From Euryarchaeota archaeon RBG_13_57_23 (GTDB lineage Archaea; Thermoplasmatota; Thermoplasmata; UBA10834): a stretch of 64,000 nt of DNA. Positions 59,201 to 64,000 of this stretch are shown in pieces (positions within the stretch are counted from its first letter, which is position 1; each line of letters opens with the position of its first letter). The notes under the pieces were generated by a model. The model saw only the letters and a list, made by a program, of their open reading frames with translations, searched no databases and was not told where the DNA came from. The position numbers and the translations under genes were made by a program. The stretch is from the NCBI GenBank assembly GCA_001800675.1, contig MGVW01000035.1, positions 7,960-71,959 on the forward strand. Direction: 5' to 3'.

Positions 59201-60559
59201 GAAGGGTTCTCGAGGGAGATGATCAGGCGCATACAGCAGATGAGAAAGGATATGAAGCTCAACGTCGAGGAATTCGTCAAGGTTGATATCCAGTGCTCAA
59301 AGCGCGTGGAAGGATTCCTCGAGACATGGAAGGACAAGGTGGCGCGCGAAACCCGGGCGCGGGCCTTCGAAGTGGTTGACTCCGTCAAAGGAGACTACAT
59401 CGTCGAATGGAATGTCGACACCGAAGCCCTTGTCATCGGAGTCAGCTCGATGAAGGTGAAGCAGAACATCGATATGCTGGCCGGCATACAGGGAATGACT
59501 CCAGAAAAGGCGCTCAGGATAGTCGAAGCCGGGTTCTCAACGTCCGCGCTGATCAAGAGTGCAAGTGCCGAGGACCTCTCACTGGTCGACGGGATCTCCA
59601 AGCTCGACGCCAAGAGGATTCATGACCACTTCCACCAGGGGGAGGAAGCTCCTCCAGCGGCACCAGCTCCTGGTCCGGCACCGCCCGCCCAGCCAGTTCC
59701 ACAGCCGGAGGCCCCACGGGCGCCAGCGCCTGTGCAGGCACCACCACCTGCTCCGGAGTCTGTTGTCCAGGCGCCTGCTCCGGCTCAAGTGCCAGCTCCA
59801 GAGCCGCCACCGGTTCAGCAGGCCCCAGCGCCTGCACCTGTCCCCGCACCGCCACAAGAACCGTTCATCGAAACCCTGCGCAGGGTCGAGGGGATAACGC
59901 CAGAGGCCGCAAACGCGGTCTATGACGCAGGATACACCACTTCCCAATCGTTGAAGAACGCTACCGTCCCGGACCTCGTGAAGGTGAAGGGCGTCTCCGA
60001 CAGGGCTGCCACACTGCTGATCGAGCACTTCATGAGCGAGCCCGCGGTCGCAGCGGGCAGGCCGGTCAAGGCGGAGATAAGATCCGCCCCGCAGGTCCAG
60101 GAACTGGAGAAATCGTTCTCCTACCTGGTAGAAGAGGACAAGCCTGAGACATCTTACCAGCTCTTCATGAATTCTCTGAAGAAAGGGATGAGGGGCTACT
60201 GCGTAACTAGGAACTACCCCGCGAAGATACGGACGAAATTCGACCTGGGGGAAACGCCAGTGGTCTGGCTCTCGAATGTCGGTCGCGAGAACACCATCAG
60301 GCCCAAGGATCTCGAGAAGCTGAGTCTCTCGCTGGAGCAGTTCCTGTCGCAGCCGGGTGGAGGAGTCGTGCTCCTCGACGGACTGGAGTACCTTATCACC
60401 AACAACAACTTCATCACGGTCTTGAGGCTCATACAGTCACTTCGGGACCAGGTCGCCATAAATCAATCCATCCTCCTGATGGCGGTGAACAGGTCCACGC
60501 TCGAGAGCCACCAGCTGAATTTGCTGGAGCGCGAAGTGGATTATACGATCACCGGATAA
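56300..60559 (+). CDS. ileS: Isoleucyl-tRNA synthetase with C-terminal HhH and DUF835 extension
   Basis: This encodes 1419 residues. Residues 1 to about 1055 are a complete archaeal-type class I IleRS: PPYTTGSIHVGTAWNK (HIGH variant), the CP1 editing domain (VWTTTPWTIPGNLAAA, GIVHIAPGHGPEDFELG), zinc cysteines, PMSKSEGTAIDP (KMSKS) and the anticodon-binding domain. Residues about 1056-1112 hold one helix-hairpin-helix unit, 1113-1185 a Pro/Ala-rich linker, 1186-1246 a second HhH unit, and 1271-1419 a DUF835 domain closely similar to that of the giant coiled-coil protein. No stop or frameshift separates the parts. ATATATTTAA near 56254 is a strong TATA box. Confidence 0.94.
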   Translation: MRQVDENYSPVQLEKDVRAQWDKARTYEKVKKALESGKTYYFVDGPPYTTGSIHVGTAWNKILKDTMVRYRRMQGLQVRDQPGFDMHGLPIEVRVEQSMGIKSKKEIEAQGIDKFISTCRDYAIRFKAKMTEEFKMLGVWLDWDKPYLTVDPNYIASVWWTLKQAYDKQLLTMDFRVLPWCPRCETALAEAEIEYWDETDPSIYVKFPVEGEVNTYLLVWTTTPWTIPGNLAAAVHPEFMYAFVRVKRGMLEETLIVLEEKLEELKKIAGIEEMTVLDRTKGSELVGVVYKHPLTDLVPYQSQVKGDAAHAVLSSETVTNESTGIVHIAPGHGPEDFELGKEYGLEPFSPVDETGSYTEDAGKHYAGKNVREANSMVISDLVERGAMFHQANITHRYGHCWRCHQPIIYRITDQWFLKVSEIKEQLNAANAQVKWYPEWAGASRERDWIANARDWCISRQRYWGTPLPIWNCECGNFRLVSSLEELKTAKGYVEGMDLHRPWIDKLSFTCEKCGKTMTRVPDVLDVWFDAGVCSWASLGYPASKEEFQKWWPCQWITEAHDQTRGWFYSQLVTGVVAFGRSPYDSVLMHGWALTPQGTPMSKSEGTAIDPIHIVNTLGADSLRLYLLKSNAPWEDVPFQPEGVKAANRTLNILWNVYKFATLYMSIDKFDPATVHLEHIAESLRPEDRWMLSRTETLKKEVSEAIESYELHRAARAIEVFVNEDLSRWYVKLVRDRLWKEGDDRDKTAAFKVLHEALSTAVAVMAPMTPHITEAMHANLNGKPESVHMLSWPGFDPRWIDTKLEEGMLMVREISELIARIRQDSNINLRWPLKRIVIKAQTQEVADSITVLKDALLSQNNIKELHIVPMGEEWDEMILGVVPNPNAIGKVYRQWSSKIAVMLKNRPARTIKAGIDKGEYSLGIEGQLVKILPNMVSFTSTVPPEVMGAQFAKGEVYIDLEQTPALEAEGFSREMIRRIQQMRKDMKLNVEEFVKVDIQCSKRVEGFLETWKDKVARETRARAFEVVDSVKGDYIVEWNVDTEALVIGVSSMKVKQNIDMLAGIQGMTPEKALRIVEAGFSTSALIKSASAEDLSLVDGISKLDAKRIHDHFHQGEEAPPAAPAPGPAPPAQPVPQPEAPRAPAPVQAPPPAPESVVQAPAPAQVPAPEPPPVQQAPAPAPVPAPPQEPFIETLRRVEGITPEAANAVYDAGYTTSQSLKNATVPDLVKVKGVSDRAATLLIEHFMSEPAVAAGRPVKAEIRSAPQVQELEKSFSYLVEEDKPETSYQLFMNSLKKGMRGYCVTRNYPAKIRTKFDLGETPVVWLSNVGRENTIRPKDLEKLSLSLEQFLSQPGGGVVLLDGLEYLITNNNFITVLRLIQSLRDQVAINQSILLMAVNRSTLESHQLNLLEREVDYTITG

Positions 60560-60576
60560 TGCGACAATCCCTGCGG

Positions 60577-61356
60577 TCACAGGAGCCTGAGGATTATCTG
60601 TTGCAGTCCAGGGACGGTGTCGAACCTCGACACATCCCCCGGTTGTATCCATTCGAGAGATTGATGCTCCCAGTCGGTCCGGACATGGCGATCCTTCACA
60701 TCGAACAGGAACGGGTGGACGCACCAGATGGTCGGGCCGTCCCTGAAGCACTGCGTGTCGATGTGTTTTGAGAGTCTCGCTCTGTCCCGTCCGATTTCCT
60801 CCTTCAGCTCACGCCTTGCAGCCGACTCGTCCGACTCTCCGCTCTCGATGAACCCGGACACGCCGGCCCACATGCCATTGTATGAGCCGACCTTGTCGCT
60901 CCTCTGGAGAAGCAGTATTCTCCCGGCGTTGCGGACGATGCACGTCACAACATGCCTCTCGTCTAACCCTATGATCTCGACTGTTCCCCTGTTGGCATCC
61001 ACAGACACATCGTCTCCAGTTCTCAGAAGGCCGACATCGATTCCGTCGACCATCGGCACATCGGCAATTATGGCTCCCGTGGCCACTATCGGCTCTGCCG
61101 AGTTGTTGATTATCGCTGCCGGAGCCTTCTTGTTCAATCTCAGCTGGTACAGCGCGTAGGAGCCGACTGTGCTCCCCTTTCCGAACGGGAAGCAGAAGAT
61201 CCTCCCGGAGATGCTCTCTCCTCTGGACTCGCACTCCTCATCCATGATTCTTCCAGTTAGCGGGTCAACGCCACCGAGGAACGAGATCGGGCTCTTGCAG
61301 ACGACCGCCTTCCCCGAGGCCATCCCTCCCCTGATCCGCCTGCCCACAAACTTCAT
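60577..61356 (-). CDS. Phosphomevalonate dehydratase small subunit fused to a Nudix hydrolase domain
   Basis: This encodes 259 residues. Residues 1 to about 130 are the aconitase X swivel domain (DUF126): RIRGGMASGKAVVCKSPISFLGGVDPLTGRI, FGKGSTVGSYALYQL and PIVATGAIIADVPMVDGID. With the large subunit it dehydrates mevalonate-5-phosphate to anhydromevalonate phosphate. Residues about 132-259 are a Nudix domain with an intact box (GFIESGESDESAARRELKEE, then IG), which hydrolyses diphosphate bonds. The ATG at 61356 overlaps the large-subunit stop (ATGA). The usual small subunit is the swivel domain alone, so the Nudix part is an addition. Confidence 0.87.
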   Translation of the reverse strand: MKFVGRRIRGGMASGKAVVCKSPISFLGGVDPLTGRIMDEECESRGESISGRIFCFPFGKGSTVGSYALYQLRLNKKAPAAIINNSAEPIVATGAIIADVPMVDGIDVGLLRTGDDVSVDANRGTVEIIGLDERHVVTCIVRNAGRILLLQRSDKVGSYNGMWAGVSGFIESGESDESAARRELKEEIGRDRARLSKHIDTQCFRDGPTIWCVHPFLFDVKDRHVRTDWEHQSLEWIQPGDVSRFDTVPGLQQIILRLL

Positions 61357-62522
61357 CTTGAGATCGCCTCCAGGAGAGCTGTCGTTGTCCGGAAGGACGC
61401 GCGTTGCCTGCCCAAGGTAGGCAAGTAGACCATCGCCTTTCCGCTGTCGGAGGCGGTCCGCTTGTACATCGACTCGATTGGCGCGACTACCATGCACGTG
61501 TCGCATAGCACCTTTCCGAATTTCCGAAGGATTCCGATTTCCTTGGGGCAACTTCTGTAAACGTTTCTGGAGGTGCAGAACCAGACATCGCTGCTATTGG
61601 CTGGTTTCCGTCGCTTGAGATAACTGGCCATGCGCTTGATCTCGTTTCTTGAGCAGTGAGGGCACCCGATGGCCACGAGGTCCCAGTCATCATCCCCTCT
61701 CAGCCCGTCCGATAGCGACTCGAGCTCAGATATGGGCAGGGCGACGCGCTCTTCAATGAGAGAGGTGTCCACCCTCTCCCGGTCGCCAGGCGCAGCGAAC
61801 TCGTACATCGACACGGCACCGGTTGCTGCCATGGCGGCTCCGAATGCCTTGTGCTGGTCGGCAGTGAGCCGAAGGCCCGGCAGATACGGTATCCGCTTCC
61901 CCGCGATCTTGCCAACCAAGAACCCCGCCAGAGGTGCCAATCCCTCAGGAATCTCCTGAATGTCGATCCTAACTCTGGGCGCCCTGTTCTCTGCAAGGTG
62001 CAAGCCGTATTCAGCTGTCTTTCCTATTATTGCCGCCGCCAGCGCGGATGGCCCGCCCTCCCTGTTGGTCATGGCACCTAGATACGAGTTCGCGAACACG
62101 GTGGCTGATGATTCCGCCCAGGCTATGTGCTGACCCCCGCGAGGCCTGTTCCCAGCTAGATACGGCGTGCAAGTGTACAGTGGTTCAACGCCAAGAGACG
62201 CGTACGCTCTGACTATCCTCTCTTGCTTGGCGTGGAACTGCGAGCCTACCCCCATGGTCTTCCAGCGCCTCACGTCCATGCCCAGGGGGTTCAATGAGGC
62301 CCTCACCGTGACCCTGGCCTGCTCGGAGAAGTCCTCGAGGAACTTGATGCCAGCGTCTCCAATCGTCTTGAAGGACGCTCCTGAGACCTGGGCGGAGGAG
62401 ATCGGTATCAATCTCTTGGCTCGGTAGATGTCGCCGAGAGCGACCAGCAGCTCCATCGCCTTCTGTCTGCCGTGTCCTTCCTCGCCGACGAGAATGCGCT
62501 CTTCTCGGGCGGTTAGATGCAT
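61353..62522 (-). CDS. Phosphomevalonate dehydratase large subunit (aconitase X catalytic)
   Basis: This 389-residue aconitase X (DUF521) protein, the Fe-S catalytic subunit of the archaeal mevalonate-pathway dehydratase, has LTAREERILVGEEGHGRQKAMELLVALGD, TCTPYLAGNRPRGGQHIAWAESSATVFANSYLGAMTNREGGPSALAAAI and C-terminal cysteines in IGCPHCS, WFCTSRNVY and VLCDTCMVVAPIE. The ATG at 62522 is favoured over 62534 because the TATA box TATTATACG near 62551 predicts a start near 62526. It shows that this archaeon uses the anhydromevalonate-phosphate route, at least in part. Confidence 0.9.
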   Translation of the reverse strand: MHLTAREERILVGEEGHGRQKAMELLVALGDIYRAKRLIPISSAQVSGASFKTIGDAGIKFLEDFSEQARVTVRASLNPLGMDVRRWKTMGVGSQFHAKQERIVRAYASLGVEPLYTCTPYLAGNRPRGGQHIAWAESSATVFANSYLGAMTNREGGPSALAAAIIGKTAEYGLHLAENRAPRVRIDIQEIPEGLAPLAGFLVGKIAGKRIPYLPGLRLTADQHKAFGAAMAATGAVSMYEFAAPGDRERVDTSLIEERVALPISELESLSDGLRGDDDWDLVAIGCPHCSRNEIKRMASYLKRRKPANSSDVWFCTSRNVYRSCPKEIGILRKFGKVLCDTCMVVAPIESMYKRTASDSGKAMVYLPTLGRQRASFRTTTALLEAISR

Positions 62523-62584
62523 CGAACTGGTCATTAGTGGACGCGTATAATAGAATGATGGAGGAGGGAGCGGGCCTGTCGGGA

Positions 62585-62607
62585 ATTTCGGGGATCTCCA
62601 AATCCCA
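62585..62607 (-). other. tRNA-Arg intron 2, in the T-loop at 59/60
   Basis: This 23-nt intron forms a strict bulge-helix-bulge. TTCG (54-57) pairs with CGAA in a 4-bp central helix. The 3-nt bulges AAT (cut AA|T) and ATT (cut AT|T) flank it, and GGGAT/ATCCC forms the inner helix with a 6-nt loop. Every part of the canonical motif for the splicing endonuclease is present. Confidence 0.85.
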
Positions 62608-62628
62608 TTCGAACCCGAGTTTGAGGCT

Positions 62629-62651
62629 GTCTCCAGCGCGTTAAGTGCGCT
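62629..62651 (-). other. tRNA-Arg intron 1, at the canonical 37/38 position
   Basis: This 23-nt intron has a central helix CTCC/GGAG. The 5' bulge GGA is cut GG|A after position 37, and the 3' bulge ACA is cut AC|A before position 38. The inner helix GCGC/GCGC has one unpaired T on the 3' side, so this motif is slightly relaxed. Confidence 0.85.
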
Positions 62652-62748
62652 CCGGAGGCCTCAGTGATATCCAAGCTACACTACAGGCCCGTTTCCGTTG
62701 AAAGCCTAGTCCGTATATCTATCTTGGCACGGAGTGGGAAACGGGTCG

Positions 62749-63621
62749 TCAGAGCGTCAGCCCAATCATCACGAGACCAACGACGACGACTCCCAGGGCC
62801 AACAGGTGCAGTATGCCCACCTTCTCTTTGAGAAGGGCAACTGCGAGCATGGCTGTGACGATCGGGTACGCGCTGGATATCGGGACCACGAGAGAAGCGT
62901 TTCCCTGCTCGAGTGCGAACGAATACACGAAGGTGCCCGTCACGTTTATTCCCAGGCCGATTGCGGCTACCAGCCAAGCGAGCTTGCTCGGGTCGTTGCC
63001 CTTGAGCGCCCCGGGTCTGATCTTCCGGAACCAGGCATATATGACAGGTGCCGTGACCGAGGATAGCACATAGAACCCGAACAAGTTGCCCGCGCCCACG
63101 TCGTCGACGGCCACCTTCGACGTGAAACTCCACAAGCCCCAAAGGAAGAATGCCAGCACAGAGAAGATTAGCGCACGTTTCGGCATGGCGTGTTTTGAAG
63201 TCGGGTCTGGCTCGTACGAAAGCCCTATCACCCCACCAATGATAGCGGCGACCCCTATCGACTGGACCAGTGTCAGTGTCTCTCCGAGTATCAGGAGCGC
63301 GCCCAAGACGGTCACGGCGGGATAGGCGGCCGAAATCGTTCCCGCGATGGACACCTGCCCGTCCATGATCGATTCGAAGAAGCACAGATATCCCATGACT
63401 CCGACGACGCAGGATGTCGCGGCAAGCATCCCGCTCTCGAGTGAGATCGGGATGTCCTGTCTCCAGTAGAGGAATGCGAGCAAGTACAACGGCCCCTCGA
63501 TGAGAGCTATTGCCAAGGCGACGCGATAGACACCCACCCGGGGTGTGCTGTACTTCGCGAATATCCCCGCCGAGCCCCAGAACAGAGCCACGACAGAAGC
63601 CATTACGAACCATTGCTCCAT
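62749..63621 (-). CDS. EamA/DMT-family transporter
   Basis: This 290-residue, ten-segment protein has two EamA halves (ISAAYPAVTVLGALLILGE and ISSAYPIVTAMLAVALLKE are the equivalent helices). Substrate is unknown. It ends about 60 nt upstream of tRNA-Arg in the same direction. A second transporter of this family is at 20.8 kb. Confidence 0.85.
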   Translation of the reverse strand: MEQWFVMASVVALFWGSAGIFAKYSTPRVGVYRVALAIALIEGPLYLLAFLYWRQDIPISLESGMLAATSCVVGVMGYLCFFESIMDGQVSIAGTISAAYPAVTVLGALLILGETLTLVQSIGVAAIIGGVIGLSYEPDPTSKHAMPKRALIFSVLAFFLWGLWSFTSKVAVDDVGAGNLFGFYVLSSVTAPVIYAWFRKIRPGALKGNDPSKLAWLVAAIGLGINVTGTFVYSFALEQGNASLVVPISSAYPIVTAMLAVALLKEKVGILHLLALGVVVVGLVMIGLTL

Positions 63622-63732
63622 TGATCACAGCACCTTGCCTGAGATAAGCCCAGAAGCCCCGAAGTATGGGCTGGTATTGAATGTTTTGTCCCTCGTGGCC
63701 AAATCATCCATGCCTGCGGTGGGTGATGATTC

Positions 63733-63767
63733 AAGTCGCACGATGTCAAGAATTCGTCGCGCGACTT
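63733..63767. repeat. 7-bp inverted repeat in the intergenic region
   Basis: AAGTCGC (63733-63739) and GCGACTT (63761-63767) are separated by 21 nt. It lies between the divergent EamA gene and the last partial gene and may be an operator or simple hairpin. Apart from this and the 17-codon frame next to it, I see nothing in 63622-63840. Confidence 0.3.
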
Positions 63768-63785
63768 AGGTCTATGGAGGTTGAT

Positions 63786-63839
63786 ATGCAGGTCGAAACC
63801 GATAAGTCGTGGGGGGTCTGGTATACTCTGTACCCGTGA
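63786..63839 (+). CDS. Possible 17-residue peptide with Trp and Tyr
   Basis: ATG at 63786 follows GGAGG by 6-7 nt, a strong ribosome site, and encodes MQVETDKSWGVWYTLYP before TGA. It lies upstream of the partial gene at the window edge. A TATA-like GTATACTC lies inside it, which argues that the next gene may start transcription later. It could be a small peptide, a leader, or chance. Confidence 0.25.
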   Translation: MQVETDKSWGVWYTLYP

Positions 63840-63887
63840 TTCGAGGTGCGGAAGGATATCGTTGCGAATGATGCTCGAGGAGACGGT

Positions 63888-64000
63888 GTGAGCGAAGATG
63901 CGGAACTGATTGTTGAAAGGAACAACCGCAGGTTCAGCCTTGGCATCCGCACACGGGACCTCGCCACGATCGAACAGCTCTACGCCGAAGACACCGTCCT
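63888..64000 (+). CDS. Start of an unidentified protein, possibly SnoaL-like (partial)
   Basis: A GTG at 63888, preceded by GAGGAG, opens a frame to the window end. FSLGIRTRDLATIEQLYAEDTVL resembles the first helix of SnoaL/NTF2-like proteins, but 38 residues are too few for a firm call. GTATACTC near 63823 could be its TATA box. An in-frame GTG at 63846 is a leaderless alternative. Confidence 0.45.
   Translation, partial: MSEDAELIVERNNRRFSLGIRTRDLATIEQLYAEDTV

Larger units (their letters stand above)
62571..62690 (-). tRNA. tRNA-Arg(CCG) with two introns
   Basis: On the minus strand the acceptor arms GGGCCTG (62690-62684) and CAGGCCC (62578-62572) pair, discriminator G at 62571. Anticodon stem GAGGC/GCCTC encloses CTCCGG, giving CCG. 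T-stem TCGGG/CCCGA encloses TTCGAA-T. Two 23-nt insertions break the gene: one at 37/38 and one at 59/60 in the T-loop. Removing both gives a 74-nt tRNA. A TATA box (GATATACGG, near 62716) lies 26 nt upstream. One D-stem pair is mismatched. Confidence 0.9.

Noticed and set aside
59640..59855. Pro/Ala-rich repeat in ileS as a misassembly or frameshift
   Set aside because: The frame stays open on both sides and leads into matching HhH and DUF835 sequence, so a real linker is the simpler reading.
1..64000. CRISPR arrays, insertion sequences, prophage genes, rRNA
   Set aside because: I found no regularly spaced repeats, transposases, integrases, phage structural genes or rRNA segments on reading the window.

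Overview
This window comes from an archaeal chromosome, most likely an uncultured high-GC member of the Thermoplasmatota or a close euryarchaeal relative. The archaeal markers are deoxyhypusine synthase, FEN1, archaeal-type AdoMet synthetase, a class II HMG-CoA reductase, the aconitase X (phosphomevalonate dehydratase) branch of the mevalonate pathway, DUF35 and DUF835 domains, TATA boxes 20-30 nt upstream of many starts, and a tRNA gene with bulge-helix-bulge introns. The lineage is inferred from gene content only. I see no phage, insertion sequence, CRISPR array or rRNA.

Layout. 1-6.5 kb: the end of a CheR-like gene, then a minus-strand branched-chain amino acid operon (ilvB-ilvN-ilvC-FAH-ilvE) headed by a short leader ORF very rich in Ile/Leu/Val codons and a long hairpin. 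A PLP enzyme lies upstream. 6.5-16.5 kb: an MttB-like methyltransferase without an amber codon, tRNA-Leu, a LeuB-type dehydrogenase, deoxyhypusine synthase divergent from a CBS protein, a zinc-ribbon protein, a CDF transporter, a thymidylate kinase-like gene and a polyprenol kinase-like gene. 16.5-25 kb: HMG-CoA reductase divergent from mevalonate kinase, a PPAT-DUF84 fusion, two Cys-rich paralogues, tRNA-Ser, pheT and transporters. 25-36 kb: two tandem KaiC-like ATPases, a C45 hydrolase, tRNA-Ile, an Lrp regulator, a nitroreductase, a zinc-ribbon coiled-coil protein, and a 1762-residue DUF835 coiled-coil protein containing 53-residue tandem repeats.

36-45.5 kb: AdoMet synthetase, then lysine 2,3-aminomutase divergent from a six-gene operon: thiolase, an HMG-CoA synthase homologue that appears to have lost its catalytic residues, DUF35, CoA-transferase A and B, and a class III aminotransferase. 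Read together these genes suggest a beta-lysine degradation route ending in thiolytic cleavage. 45.5-54 kb: hydrolases for acyl amino acids and peptides, two Dpp/Opp-type ATPases without permeases, RNase Z and an MFS protein. 54-64 kb: ribulose-phosphate epimerase, FEN1, an isoleucyl-tRNA synthetase extended by two helix-hairpin-helix units and a DUF835 domain, phosphomevalonate dehydratase with a Nudix domain fused to its small subunit, a tRNA-Arg(CCG) with two introns, an EamA transporter and the start of one more gene.

Isoprenoid lipid synthesis recurs across the window (HMG-CoA reductase, mevalonate kinase, phosphomevalonate dehydratase, a polyprenol kinase-like protein). Start codons were moved from the longest ORF wherever a Shine-Dalgarno match, a TATA box or family length argued for it.
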